DNA of 64,000 nucleotides, taken from NCBI RefSeq assembly GCF_023544465.1, contig NZ_JALPVL010000009.1, forward strand, positions 62,001 through 126,000, read 5' to 3'. Positions 8,317 to 17,652 of this stretch are shown here, piece after piece. The translations under genes were made by a program, and so were the position numbers. Position 1 is the stretch's first letter. Every line of letters begins with the position of its first letter. Source of the DNA: Paractinoplanes maris (GTDB taxonomy: Bacteria > Actinomycetota > Actinomycetes > Mycobacteriales > Micromonosporaceae). Below the pieces are notes generated by a model that was not told where the DNA came from, ran no database searches, and saw only the letters and a list, made by a program, of their open reading frames with translations.

Positions 8317-8529
8317 TCATTCGGGTGGCGGGCGCAGCGAGGTGGATGAAAGAACGTATGCGCCGAGTGCCGCGCTCCCGAACACAGTCAGCACCCCCAG
8401 CACGCCCAGCAACAAGTGCAACCACGTGTTGTCCATGATGCCAAGGATGCCCGGACAGCACCCGCCGGCGCCGACCGAGCGCGTGAAAAGCGCGTCAACA
8501 AATACGTGACCTCCCACTCGAGTGGGCAC
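8317..8529 (-). pseudogene. Short membrane-protein fragment (DUF4383-like)
   Basis: A 70-residue frame whose middle, DNTWLHLLLGVLGVLTVFGS, resembles the last membrane helix of DUF4383 proteins (NxxDNxLHLxLG). The preceding helices are absent, so this is probably the 3' remnant of such a gene; it could also be chance. Confidence 0.35.
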
Positions 8530-8588
8530 ATGCGCTCACCGAAGCAGTCAAGAAGATTTTGTCGTGGGCGGCGATCTTCTTCGCGCCG

Positions 8589-8885
8589 TCAGCGGCGGGT
8601 GGCCAGGCTCATCTTGCGCAGCACCATGTGGGCGTCCGCGGCCTGGGCGCCGCCGAGCATTCGCAGGTCGTCGACGGCGCGGTGCAGTGCACGCATGCTG
8701 GGCGCGGACAGCAGCACGACGGCGTCTATGTCGGCGGCGATCCACCAGGCCGCGACGACGTACGGCTGGGCGCGCAGGTGATCGAGCAGGTAGCTGCCTG
8801 CGACGGTCGTCTTGAGACGGACGCAGACGATCGCTTCGTGCCGGGCGTCCTCAGTCTCCGGCTGCGCGCCAGGGAAATTGGTCAT
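8589..8885 (-). CDS. Stand-alone Lrp/AsnC C-terminal (RAM) domain protein
   Basis: 98 residues. After a short acidic leader, AIVCVRLKTTVAGSYLLDHL, PYVVAAWWIAADIDAVVLLSA and MRALHRAVDDLRML reproduce the beta-alpha-beta-beta-alpha-beta fold of the Lrp/AsnC ligand-binding domain. No helix-turn-helix is present. Such short proteins form oligomers that bind amino acids, and some modulate full-length Lrp partners. It is transcribed away from the kdp operon, from the same intergenic region. Confidence 0.7.
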   Translation of the reverse strand: MTNFPGAQPETEDARHEAIVCVRLKTTVAGSYLLDHLRAQPYVVAAWWIAADIDAVVLLSAPSMRALHRAVDDLRMLGGAQAADAHMVLRKMSLATRR

Positions 8886-9131
8886 GACTGCAGATATACG
8901 CCTGGGTTGCCTCGCCCGGCGCTCTGTTAACAGTTTTTATGCATAGCCCGGGCCGATGTTGACGCCGCGATCACGCCGATTCACCGGTGGCGGCTGTCAC
9001 CCTCCCCGTAAAAAGGGTGTTAACGATCGGCCGGTGGGTGTAGTCATCGCGTGAACGCCGATGACAAAGCGTATCGACGCGCCGATGCTTCATTCCGAAG
9101 CAACACCACACATTCCTCTAGGAGTCCTGCC
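8886..9131. promoter_or_regulatory. Divergent regulatory region upstream of kdp
   Basis: Contains a perfect palindrome CTGTTAACAG (8924-8933) directly followed by the AT-rich TTTTTATGCATAG, which recalls the T-rich KdpE sites of enteric kdp promoters, and an inverted repeat CACCCT-N10-AGGGTG (8998-9019) next to GTTAAC. I see no conserved c-di-AMP riboswitch elements. Either repeat could be the KdpE site or a leader hairpin. Confidence 0.45.
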
Positions 9132-9215
9132 GTGGCTGATCTCGTGTTCGTCGTGATCACGGTGGCGCTGTTCGCAGCGCTGACCGTGCTGATCAAGGCG
9201 GTCGAACGCTGGTGA
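9132..9215 (+). CDS. 27-residue hydrophobic peptide at the head of the kdp operon
   Basis: GTG start with TAGGAG about nine bases upstream; reads VADLVFVVITVALFAALTVLIKAVERW, one membrane helix with a basic-acidic end. Such a tiny peptide precedes kdpF in many actinobacterial kdp operons. Its stop overlaps the kdpF start (GTGA), which argues for real, coupled translation. It may be a duplicated KdpF-like subunit; the function is unproven. Confidence 0.65.
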   Translation: MADLVFVVITVALFAALTVLIKAVERW

Positions 9216-9301
9216 GCGCCGTCAACGTCATCGGCCTCATTGTGGCCGTCCTGCTGGCCGCTTTTCTGGTGGCGGCCCTGTTGTTCCCGGAGAAGTTCTG
9301 A
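9212..9301 (+). CDS. kdpF: K+-transporting ATPase small subunit KdpF
   Basis: 29 residues, VSAVNVIGLIVAVLLAAFLVAALLFPEKF. The single helix and the LLFPExF ending are typical of KdpF, which lies at the KdpA/KdpB interface and stabilises the KdpFABC complex. It overlaps the upstream peptide by four bases, and its stop codon shares one base with the kdpA start. Confidence 0.88.
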   Translation: MSAVNVIGLIVAVLLAAFLVAALLFPEKF

Positions 9302-10947
9302 TGGCCGGCTGGATCTTCGTCATCACCCTGGTGCTGGCGCTCGTCGCGGTCTACCGGCCCTTCGGTGATTACATGTACCGGGTCGTCACCGGCAAGCGAA
9401 ACAATGTCGTCGAGCGCGGCGTCTACCGGCTCGTCGGCGTCGACCCGGGCACCGAGCAGACCTGGGGTGTCTACGCCCGCAGTGTGCTCGCGTTCTCCGC
9501 CGTCTCCGTTCTTTTCCTGTACGCGTTCGTGCGCCTGCAGGACAAGCTGTGGCTCTCACTCGGCTTCGACCCGGTCAACAGCCACGTCAGCTGGAACACC
9601 GCGGTCAGTTTCGTCACCAACACCAACTGGCAGGCCTACTCCGGTGAGTCGACCATGGGTCACCTGGTGCAGATGGCCGGCCTGGCGGTGCAGAACTTCG
9701 TCTCGGCGGCGGTCGGCATCGCGGTCGCGGTCGCGCTGATCCGCGGGTTCGCCTCGCGGGGCAGCGGGGCGCTGGGCAACTTCTGGGTCGACCTGACCCG
9801 CATCACGGTGCGGGTGCTGCTGCCGATCACCGCGCTGGTCACGCTGATCTTCATGATCGGCGGGGTGGTGCAGAACCTGTCCGGTGGCACCGACGTCACC
9901 ACGCTGACCGGTGCGGCGCAGCACATCACCGGCGGCCCGGTCGCGTCGCAGGAGGCGATCAAGCTGCTCGGCACCAACGGTGGCGGCTTCTACAACGCCA
10001 ACTCGGCCCACCCGTTCGAGAACCCGACGACCTGGACCAACTGGATCCAGATCTTCCTGCTCCTGCTGATCCCGTTCAGCCTGCCGCGGGTGTTCGGCCG
10101 GATGGTCGGGCAGAACCGGCAGGGATACGCGATCGTCGCGGTCATGGCCGTGCTGGCCATCGCCTCGATCGCGCTGACCGTCGGCTTCGAGCTGCACGGC
10201 GCGGGCACGGTGCCGCAGGCGGTCGGCACGGCCATGGAGGGCAAGGAGACCCGGTTCGGCATCCCCGACTCGGCCACCTACGCCGCGGCCACGACGCTGA
10301 CCTCGACCGGCGCGGTGAACTCGTTCCACGACTCCTACACCGCCCTGGGCGGCATGATGCCGATGGTCAACATGATGCTCGGCGAGGTCGCGCCCGGCGG
10401 CACCGGCTCCGGACTTTACGGCCTGTTGATCCTGGCGATCATCACGGTTTTCGTGGCCGGTCTCATGGTCGGTCGCACCCCGGAGTATCTGGGTAAGAAG
10501 ATCGGCGCCCGGGAGATGAAGCTCGCCTCGTCGTACTTCCTGGTCACGCCGGCGCTGGTGTTGATCGGTACGGCCGCCGCCTTCGCCACCGGCAACAACA
10601 GCACGGCACTGAACGTGGGCCCGCACGGTCTCTCCGAGGTGCTGTACGCCTTCACCAGCGCCTCGAACAACAACGGCTCGGCCTTCGCGGGCATCACGGT
10701 GAACACGCCGTGGTGGGACACCGCGCTCGGACTGGCCATGCTGCTCGGCCGGTTCCTGCCGATCGTGCTGGTGCTGGCCCTGGCCGGCTCCCTGGCCCGG
10801 CAGAAAGCCACCCCCGAGTCCGAAGGCACTCTGCCCACCCACCAACCCCTGTTCGTCGGGCTCGTGGTCGGCGTCACCGTCGTGCTGGTCGCGCTGACCT
10901 TCCTGCCCGCCCTTGCTCTCGGACCCCTCGCGGAGGGCCTGTCATGA
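9301..10947 (+). CDS. kdpA: K+-transporting ATPase subunit KdpA
   Basis: 548 residues, normal for KdpA, the channel-like K+-selective subunit of the KdpFABC pump in the cytoplasmic membrane. Selectivity-filter-like loops are visible: SFVTNTNWQAYSGE (first P-loop), LGTNGGGFYNANSAHP (second), MMPMVNMMLGEVAPGG (third) and TSASNNNGSAFAG (fourth). About ten membrane helices are spread along the chain. It overlaps kdpB by four bases (ATGA). Confidence 0.97.
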   Translation: MAGWIFVITLVLALVAVYRPFGDYMYRVVTGKRNNVVERGVYRLVGVDPGTEQTWGVYARSVLAFSAVSVLFLYAFVRLQDKLWLSLGFDPVNSHVSWNTAVSFVTNTNWQAYSGESTMGHLVQMAGLAVQNFVSAAVGIAVAVALIRGFASRGSGALGNFWVDLTRITVRVLLPITALVTLIFMIGGVVQNLSGGTDVTTLTGAAQHITGGPVASQEAIKLLGTNGGGFYNANSAHPFENPTTWTNWIQIFLLLLIPFSLPRVFGRMVGQNRQGYAIVAVMAVLAIASIALTVGFELHGAGTVPQAVGTAMEGKETRFGIPDSATYAAATTLTSTGAVNSFHDSYTALGGMMPMVNMMLGEVAPGGTGSGLYGLLILAIITVFVAGLMVGRTPEYLGKKIGAREMKLASSYFLVTPALVLIGTAAAFATGNNSTALNVGPHGLSEVLYAFTSASNNNGSAFAGITVNTPWWDTALGLAMLLGRFLPIVLVLALAGSLARQKATPESEGTLPTHQPLFVGLVVGVTVVLVALTFLPALALGPLAEGLS

Positions 10948-13082
10948 CCACCCCCACTCTCGAAAAGACTCAGCCTGACGCGGCTGTCCCGGCCGACGGC
11001 CGCAAGATCGGCGGCGGTCTGCTCGACCCGAAACAGCTGTGGCAGTCGCTGCCCGCGGCGGCCAAGAAGCTCGACCCGCGCCTGATGTGGCGCAACCCCG
11101 TCATGTTCATCGTCGAGATCGGCGCGGTCTTCACCACCGTGCTCTCGATCGCCGACCCGAGTGTCTTCGCCTGGCTCATCACCGTCTGGCTCTGGCTCAC
11201 GGTCGTGTTCGCCAACCTGGCCGAGGCGGTCGCCGAGGGCCGGGGCAAGGCCCAGGCAGCGGCGCTGCGGGCGTCCAAACAGGACATGGTCGCGATCCTG
11301 AAGGACGGCCGGGAGATCCCGGCCACCGACCTCAAGCTCGGCGACGTCGTCGTGGTCGTGGCCGGGCAGACCATCCCCGGTGACGGCGATGTCATCGAGG
11401 GCATCGCCAGCGTCGACGAGTCGGCCATCACCGGCGAGTCGGCCCCGGTCATCCGCGAGTCCGGCGGCGACCGCTCGGCCGTCACCGGCGGCACCAAGGT
11501 GCTCTCCGACCGGATCGTCGTGCGGATCACCCAGAAGCCGGGCGAGAGCTTCGTCGACCGCATGATCGCCCTGGTCGAGGGCGCGAACCGGCAGAAGACG
11601 CCGAACGAGATCGCACTGAACATCCTGCTGGCCGCGCTGACGATCATCTTCCTGCTCTCGGTGGTGACGCTGCAGCCGCTGGCCATCTTCTCGAAGGCGT
11701 GGCAGGCGGCCGCGCCGGACACGCTGGCGGTCAACGCGCACGGTGTCACCGGGATCGTGCTGGTCGCCTTGATCGTGTGCCTGATCCCGACGACGATCGG
11801 GGCGCTGCTCTCGGCGATCGGCATCGCCGGCATGGACCGGCTGGTACAGCGCAACGTGCTGGCGATGTCGGGCCGGGCGGTCGAGGCGGCGGGTGACGTG
11901 AACACGCTGCTGCTCGACAAGACCGGCACGATCACCCTGGGCAACCGGCAGGCCGCCGAGTTCGTCCCGGTCGACGGCGTCACCGCCGCCACCCTGGCCG
12001 ACGCGGCCCAGTTGTCCAGCCTGGCCGACGAGACGCCTGAGGGCCGGTCGGTCGTGGTGCTGGCCAAGAACTCGTTTGGTCTGCGGGAGCGTGAACCCGG
12101 CCTGATGTCGAACGCCACGTTCGTGCCGTTCACCGCGCAGACCCGGATGAGCGGCGTTGACCTCGCGGGCGACGGCGACCAGGCGGCCCGCGAAGTGCGC
12201 AAGGGCGCCGCCTCGGCGGTCATGAAGTGGGTCCGCCAGAACGGCGGGCACCCGACCGAAGAGGTCGGCGGGATCGTCGACGCGATCAGCGGCAGCGGTG
12301 GCACCCCGCTGGTGGTGGCCGAGTTCGTCGCCGGTCAGCCGGCACGGGCCCTGGGCGTCATTCACCTCAAGGACGTCGTGAAGGCGGGCATGCGGGCCCG
12401 GTTCGACGAGATGCGCAAGATGGGCATCCGCACCGTGATGATCACCGGTGACAACCCGCGTACCGCCAAGGCCATCGCGGACGAGGCCGGTGTGGACGAC
12501 TTCCTGGCCGAGGCCACCCCTGAGGACAAGCTCGCCTACATCAGGAAGGAGCAGGAAGGCGGCCGGCTGGTCGCGATGACCGGTGACGGCACCAACGACG
12601 CACCTGCTCTGGCCCAGGCCGACGTCGGCGTGGCCATGAACACCGGCACGTCGGCCGCCAAGGAGGCCGGCAACATGGTCGACCTTGACTCCGACCCGAC
12701 CAAGCTGATCGAGATCGTCGAGATCGGCAAGCAGTTGCTGATCACCCGGGGCGCGCTGACCACGTTCTCGATCTCCAACGACATCGCCAAGTACTTCGCG
12801 ATCATTCCGGCCATGTTCGCGGCGGTGTACCCGGGCCTCGACACCTTGAACATCATGCGGCTGCACTCGCCGGGCTCGGCCATCCTGTCCGCGGTCGTCT
12901 TCAACGCACTGGTCATCATCGCGCTGATCCCGCTCGCTCTGCGCGGCGTGCGCTATCGGCCGTCGAGCGCCTCGGCGCTGCTGCGACGCAACCTGTGGAT
13001 CTACGGCCTCGGCGGCGTGATCGTGCCGTTCGCCGGCATCAAGCTCATCGACCTTCTCGTTCAGTTCATCCCTGGGATCTGA
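10944..13082 (+). CDS. kdpB: K+-transporting P-type ATPase subunit KdpB
   Basis: 712 residues from the ATG overlapping kdpA. The phosphorylated aspartate is D325 in LLLDKTGTITLGN. The actuator-domain motif is SAITGESAPVI, the P-domain hinge is MTGDGTNDAPALAQADVGVAMN, and the ATP-binding domain carries FTAQTRMSGVDL. This is the catalytic subunit of the high-affinity K+ pump. The longer frame upstream of this ATG lies inside kdpA and is not used. Confidence 0.97.
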   Translation: MTTPTLEKTQPDAAVPADGRKIGGGLLDPKQLWQSLPAAAKKLDPRLMWRNPVMFIVEIGAVFTTVLSIADPSVFAWLITVWLWLTVVFANLAEAVAEGRGKAQAAALRASKQDMVAILKDGREIPATDLKLGDVVVVVAGQTIPGDGDVIEGIASVDESAITGESAPVIRESGGDRSAVTGGTKVLSDRIVVRITQKPGESFVDRMIALVEGANRQKTPNEIALNILLAALTIIFLLSVVTLQPLAIFSKAWQAAAPDTLAVNAHGVTGIVLVALIVCLIPTTIGALLSAIGIAGMDRLVQRNVLAMSGRAVEAAGDVNTLLLDKTGTITLGNRQAAEFVPVDGVTAATLADAAQLSSLADETPEGRSVVVLAKNSFGLREREPGLMSNATFVPFTAQTRMSGVDLAGDGDQAAREVRKGAASAVMKWVRQNGGHPTEEVGGIVDAISGSGGTPLVVAEFVAGQPARALGVIHLKDVVKAGMRARFDEMRKMGIRTVMITGDNPRTAKAIADEAGVDDFLAEATPEDKLAYIRKEQEGGRLVAMTGDGTNDAPALAQADVGVAMNTGTSAAKEAGNMVDLDSDPTKLIEIVEIGKQLLITRGALTTFSISNDIAKYFAIIPAMFAAVYPGLDTLNIMRLHSPGSAILSAVVFNALVIIALIPLALRGVRYRPSSASALLRRNLWIYGLGGVIVPFAGIKLIDLLVQFIPGI

Positions 13083-13083
13083 C

Positions 13084-13950
13084 ATGCGACTTCCCAACTG
13101 GCTCAGCCAGCATCTCGCGGCGCTGCGCGCGCTGCTCGTCCTGACCGTCCTTCTCGGACTGGCCTATCCGCTGGCGTTCGTCGCGATCGGCCAGGTTCCT
13201 GGTCTGTCCGGCAAGGCGGAGGGTTCGCTCGTCACGATGGCCGACACCACCGTCGGCAGCAGCCTGATCGGCCAGGCCTACACCGACGCCGACGGCAACC
13301 CGGTCCCGAAGTATTTCCAGAGCCGTCCGTCCAAGGCGGGCGACGGCTACGACCCCACCTCGACCGGCGCGTCGAACCTCGGTCCTGAGAGTGTGGTCGA
13401 CACTCTCTCGGACAACCCCGACGATGCGTCGCAGAGTCTGCTCACCCAGGTGTGCGAGCGGAGCGTGGCGATCGGCAAGCTGGAGAACGTCGACGGCACC
13501 CGGCCCTACTGCACCCCCGACGGCGTGGGCGCCGTGCTGGCCGTCTTCTACCGCGACGGCCTGACCGGTCCGGTGACGCGGGCGGTCTCGGTCAACCAGA
13601 CCGCAGACCCCTTCATTCAGACGTACGCCGGGGTGACCGTCGAGCCGGCCGTGCCGGGCACCGACTACGTGGCCGAGGGTGGTGTCATCACGCCGATCCG
13701 TGGCGACGCACCCGACAAGCCGGCTGTGCCCGCCGACGCGGTCACGGCGAGCGGCAGCGGGCTCGACCCGAACATCAGCCCCGCGTACGCGGAGCTGCAG
13801 GTCCCGCGAATCGCCCGGGAACGCGGCCTGACCGAGGACGCGGTCCGCGCCCTGGTGAAGCAGAACACCGACGGCCGGGCGCTCGGCTTCCTGGGCGAGC
13901 CGGCCGTCAACGTCCTCGAGCTCAACATCGCGCTCGACGCCGGCAAGTAA
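13084..13950 (+). CDS. kdpC: K+-transporting ATPase subunit KdpC
   Basis: 288 residues, longer than the roughly 190 of enterobacterial KdpC. An N-terminal membrane anchor (LRALLVLTVLLGLAYPLAF) is followed by the conserved GSSLIGQAY, KYFQSRPS and SNLGPES segments. The C-terminal block ISPAYAELQVPRIARERGL and the ending LGEPAVNVLELNIALD are also kept. The extra length is an insertion at about residues 115-215, common in actinobacterial KdpC. It begins one base after the kdpB stop. Confidence 0.95.
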   Translation: MRLPNWLSQHLAALRALLVLTVLLGLAYPLAFVAIGQVPGLSGKAEGSLVTMADTTVGSSLIGQAYTDADGNPVPKYFQSRPSKAGDGYDPTSTGASNLGPESVVDTLSDNPDDASQSLLTQVCERSVAIGKLENVDGTRPYCTPDGVGAVLAVFYRDGLTGPVTRAVSVNQTADPFIQTYAGVTVEPAVPGTDYVAEGGVITPIRGDAPDKPAVPADAVTASGSGLDPNISPAYAELQVPRIARERGLTEDAVRALVKQNTDGRALGFLGEPAVNVLELNIALDAGK

Positions 13951-13977
13951 CCGTACGAAGGGAGGAGCGGCGCCGAC

Positions 13978-16458
13978 ATGGCACGCGGAGAACTACGGAT
14001 CTTCCTCGGCGCCGCTCCTGGCGTCGGCAAGACCTACACCATGCTCGAAGAGGCCCACCGCCGGGCCGAGCGAGGCACCGACGTCGTGGTCGCCCTGGTC
14101 GAGACCCACGGTCGCAAACACACCCAGGCCATGATCGCCGACCTCGACGTGGTGCCACGCCGCACCGTCGAGTACCGGGGCGCCGAGTTCACCGAAATGG
14201 ACCTCGACGCCGTACTGGCCCGCCGGCCCGAGCTGGCCGTCGTGGACGAGCTCGCCCACACCAACGTGCCAGGATCGAAACACGCCAAGCGCTGGCAGGA
14301 CGTCGACGTCCTGCTGGACGCCGGGATCGACGTGCTGACCACCGTCAACATCCAGCATCTGGAATCGCTCAACGATGTGGTCGCCCAGATCACCGGCGCC
14401 CAGCAGCGCGAGACCGTGCCCGACGCGGTGGTGCGCGCAGCCGAGCAGGTCGAGCTGGTCGACATGACTCCGGAGGCGCTGCGCCGGCGGATGGCGCACG
14501 GCAACATCTACCAACCTGAGAAGATCGACGCGGCGCTGGGCAACTACTTCCGTACGGGAAACTTGACGGCACTGCGGGAGCTGGCGCTGTTGTGGCTGGC
14601 CGACAAGGTCGAGCAGCAGCTGGACAAATACCGTGCCGACAATCGGATCAGCGCGACCTGGGAGACCCGGGAACGCATCGTCGTGGCCCTGACGGGCGGT
14701 CCCGAAGGTGACACTCTTATCCGCCGCGCCGCCCGGATCGCGGCCCGAGACAAGGGCGCCGACCTGATGGCCGTGCACGTCACCCGCAACGACGGCCTGG
14801 CCGGCGCCGACCCGGCCGTCCTGGCCCGCCAGAGGGTCCTGGTCGAGAGCCTCGGGGGCACCTACCACCAGGTCGTCGGCGCCGATGTGCCGCGTGCGCT
14901 GCTCGATTTCGCCGGTGCGGTCAACGCCACTCAGATCGTGCTCGGCGCGTCCAGCCGCGGCAAGCTCGCCCAGCTGTTCTCGGCTGGGGTGGGCGTCACC
15001 ACCACCGCGATGTCCGGCTCCATCGACGTGCACCTGGTGACCCACGAACGCGCCGCGCAGGGCCGCCGCGCCCGGCGGCTGCCAGCCGCCCTGTCCCGCC
15101 GTCGCCGCATTGCCGGGCTGCTGACCGCTCTGCTCGGACTGCCCGCCCTCACCGCTCTGCTCGAGGTAGGCCCGTCACTCTCGCTGATCAACGACATTCT
15201 GCTCTTTCTGGCCGCAGTCATCGGCGTCGCGCTGATCGGCGGTTTGTGGCCGGCGCTGTTCGCCGCGGTTGCCGGTTCGCTGTTGCTCAACTGGTTCTTC
15301 ACCCCTCCTTTCGGGCGGTTCACCATCGCCGAGGGCGACAACCTGCTCGCTCTGGCCATCTTCGTGGTGGTGGCCCTCGCGGTGAGCTGGGTGGTCGACA
15401 CCGCGGCCCGCAAGACCCGGCAGGCCGCGGCCGCCTCGGCCGACGCCCAGACCCTGGCCACCGTGGCCGGCAGCGTGTTGCGCGGGGAGCGTCCGCTGAT
15501 GGCCCTGCTCGAACGGCTGCGGGAGACGTTCACTCTCGACTCCGTAACCCTGCTCGACCACGGCACCGTCGCTGCCCACGTGGGGGAGGCCTGCACCGTG
15601 GCCCGGGACGCCGACGTCGAAGTCAAGGTCGACGACGACATGACCATGCTGCTGCGGGGTCGCCCCCTGGAAGCCTCCGACCGGCGCATCGTCGAAGCTT
15701 TCGCCGCCCAGGCCACCGTCGCGCTGCGCCAGGAACGGCTCGCCGCCGAGGCCGCGGCGGCCAAGCCGCTCGCCGAGGCCGACCGCATGCGCACTGCGCT
15801 GCTGGCCGCGGTGAGCCACGACCTGCGCACCCCGCTGGCGTCGGCCAAGGCGGCAGTGGCCAGCCTGCGCAGTGAGGAGGTGGACTTCGGCGAGGAGGAT
15901 CGCCGGGAACTCCTGGCCACCGCGGACGAGTCGCTCGACCGCCTGGTCCGGTTGGTCACCAACCTGCTCGACATGAGCCGGCTGCAAGCGGGCGCGCTCG
16001 GCGTCAACGCCGTGGACCTCGGTGCCGAGGACGCCGTACCCCGCGCCCTCGACGAGCTCGGACCGGACGGGCGCAAGGTCGCGGTGCACATACCGGACGA
16101 TCTCCCGCCGGTGCGCGCCGACCCCGGCCTGCTCGAGCAGATTTTGATCAACCTGGTCGCGAACGCCCTGCGCTACAGCCCGCCCGCCCAGCCACCGGCC
16201 ATCACAGCCAGCACATTGGCCAACACCTTGGAGTTGCGCATCATCGACCACGGGCCAGGGATCCCCGAGGACCGCTGGGACGACGTGTTCCTGCCCTTCC
16301 AGCGCCTCGGCGACCGGGACAACCACACCGGCGTCGGCCTCGGACTCGCCCTGTCCCGCGGCCTCACCGAGGCGATGGGCGGCACCCTCGTTCCCGACCA
16401 CACCCCCGGAGGGGGACTCACCATGATCCTCACCCTGCCCACCGGCCGGACCGCATGA
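13978..16458 (+). CDS. kdpD: Sensor histidine kinase KdpD
   Basis: 826 residues. Order of domains: N-terminal KdpD ATP-binding domain with Walker A GAAPGVGKTYT (11-21) and DELAHTNVPGSKHAKRWQDV; a Usp-like domain (about 225-355); four closely spaced membrane helices (about 375-480, DUF4118); a GAF-like linker; the HisKA box AAVSHDLRTPL with H614; and the HATPase boxes NLVANALRYSP, DHGPGIPED and GVGLGLALSRG. It senses K+ limitation and phosphorylates KdpE. It follows kdpC by 27 bases with GGGAGGAG upstream, and overlaps kdpE (ATGA). Confidence 0.96.
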   Translation: MARGELRIFLGAAPGVGKTYTMLEEAHRRAERGTDVVVALVETHGRKHTQAMIADLDVVPRRTVEYRGAEFTEMDLDAVLARRPELAVVDELAHTNVPGSKHAKRWQDVDVLLDAGIDVLTTVNIQHLESLNDVVAQITGAQQRETVPDAVVRAAEQVELVDMTPEALRRRMAHGNIYQPEKIDAALGNYFRTGNLTALRELALLWLADKVEQQLDKYRADNRISATWETRERIVVALTGGPEGDTLIRRAARIAARDKGADLMAVHVTRNDGLAGADPAVLARQRVLVESLGGTYHQVVGADVPRALLDFAGAVNATQIVLGASSRGKLAQLFSAGVGVTTTAMSGSIDVHLVTHERAAQGRRARRLPAALSRRRRIAGLLTALLGLPALTALLEVGPSLSLINDILLFLAAVIGVALIGGLWPALFAAVAGSLLLNWFFTPPFGRFTIAEGDNLLALAIFVVVALAVSWVVDTAARKTRQAAAASADAQTLATVAGSVLRGERPLMALLERLRETFTLDSVTLLDHGTVAAHVGEACTVARDADVEVKVDDDMTMLLRGRPLEASDRRIVEAFAAQATVALRQERLAAEAAAAKPLAEADRMRTALLAAVSHDLRTPLASAKAAVASLRSEEVDFGEEDRRELLATADESLDRLVRLVTNLLDMSRLQAGALGVNAVDLGAEDAVPRALDELGPDGRKVAVHIPDDLPPVRADPGLLEQILINLVANALRYSPPAQPPAITASTLANTLELRIIDHGPGIPEDRWDDVFLPFQRLGDRDNHTGVGLGLALSRGLTEAMGGTLVPDHTPGGGLTMILTLPTGRTA

Positions 16459-17132
16459 CCCGGATCCTCGTCGTCGACGACGAGCCGCAGATCGTCCGGG
16501 CGCTGCGCATCAACCTGCGAGCACGCCAGTACGACGTCGAAACCGCCCCGGACGGCGCCGGCGCCCTGCACGCCGCGTCCCGCCAGCACCCCGACCTGAT
16601 CGTGCTCGACCTCGGCTTGCCCGACATGGACGGAACCGACGTCATTCGCGGCCTGCGCGGGTGGACCAGCATCCCGATCATCGTGCTGTCCGGCCGGGCG
16701 GGCAGCCAGGACAAGGTCGACGCGCTCGACGCCGGCGCCGACGACTACATCACCAAACCGTTCGGCGTCGACGAGCTCCTGGCCCGCATCCGAGCCGTCA
16801 CCCGGCGCGGCCACCAGACCGGCGACCAGGACTCCACCGTCACCATCGGCCGGCACACCGTCGATCTGCTCGACCGTACGGTGACCAACGAGGACGGCGA
16901 TGTCCGGCTCAGCCCGACCGAGTGGCGGCTGCTCGACTACATGCTGCGCCATCCCGGAAAACTACTGAGCCAGCACGCCATGCTGAACGACGTCTGGGGC
17001 CCGCAGTACCTGAACGAGAGCAACTACCTGAGGCAGTACATGGCCCGGCTGCGCCGCAAACTCGAGAACGACCCGGCCCACCCGCAGCACCTTCTCACTG
17101 AGCCCGGCATGGGCTACCGGTTCCGCCCCTGA
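16455..17132 (+). CDS. kdpE: Response regulator KdpE
   Basis: 225 residues of OmpR/PhoB type. The receiver domain has the acidic pair D8/D9, phospho-acceptor D52 (LDLGLPDMDG) and the ITKPFGVDELLARI lysine motif. The C-terminal winged helix reads LSPTEWRLLDYMLRHPGKLL and NYLRQYMARLRRKLEND, ending in GMGYRF. It activates kdp transcription after phosphorylation by KdpD. The candidate targets are the repeats between 8924 and 9019. Confidence 0.96.
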   Translation: MTRILVVDDEPQIVRALRINLRARQYDVETAPDGAGALHAASRQHPDLIVLDLGLPDMDGTDVIRGLRGWTSIPIIVLSGRAGSQDKVDALDAGADDYITKPFGVDELLARIRAVTRRGHQTGDQDSTVTIGRHTVDLLDRTVTNEDGDVRLSPTEWRLLDYMLRHPGKLLSQHAMLNDVWGPQYLNESNYLRQYMARLRRKLENDPAHPQHLLTEPGMGYRFRP

Positions 17133-17218
17133 CGTTCGCGGTACTCGGTAGTCAGGGTCGAAAGGGGTCTCGACGGCGTCACCCGGCAGGAGTCGCTCGT
17201 CGCTGAGCACGAGCCGGT

Positions 17219-17404
17219 GTGTCGTCCTGGGCGGACCTTGACCCTGCGGAGGCGTCCGGCCATGTGGAAATCGGGATTGAAACCGACCGCGGCACCCGGG
17301 TTCAGGCAATACTCGCGGTCGGCCACCAGGTCTATGCGATCAACCCATGTCGTCGGCCCCAGAATCGGCTGAACTCGCCGAACCATGGCCCAGCGGTCGC
17401 GTAG
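17219..17404 (+). pseudogene. IS110-family transposase N-terminal fragment
   Basis: The frame contains VEIGIETDRGTRVQAILAVG followed by HQVYAINP, matching the N-terminal RuvC-like region of IS110 transposases (IETDRG...AAGYxVYAINP). The family's GAKSDxxDA segment is missing and homology ends near 17350. It is a remnant only. Confidence 0.6.
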
Positions 17405-17652
17405 GGCAAATCCATCAGTGACCGTACTCCGCCCAGGATCCGTCGTAATTTGTCACGCCCGGCCGGCCGAGGAGCTGAGCGAGGATGAACCAAGTCAGTA
17501 CGGGTGCTTCGCCGGTCGGCCCGTAACGATCGTGTCCGGACCGCGGTGCCCAGGGCTGCTGCGTAATGGGCGGCCACGTACATAAATTACCTCGTATGGT
17601 ATACGGTGTTCCCTGCTGATATTTCCGTGAGGCATACGGAGTTAGGAGCAGT
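17405..17652. other. Non-coding debris with a palindromic operator
   Basis: No gene recognised. CGTATGGTATACG at 17593-17605 (arms CGTAT/ATACG) is a perfect inverted repeat of the kind TetR proteins bind before DrrA-type ABC genes, and it lies about 48 bases before the ATPase fragment below. Confidence 0.45.

Noticed and set aside
8886..9131. c-di-AMP (ydaO-type) riboswitch upstream of kdp
   Set aside because: K+ transporters can carry this switch, but I could not find its conserved pseudo-symmetric elements here; only simple inverted repeats are present.
10416..13097. 893-codon minus-strand open frame opposite kdpA/kdpB
   Set aside because: Antisense shadow of high-GC coding sequence: Asp/Gly/Arg/His-rich, no family resemblance, while the plus strand encodes textbook KdpB.
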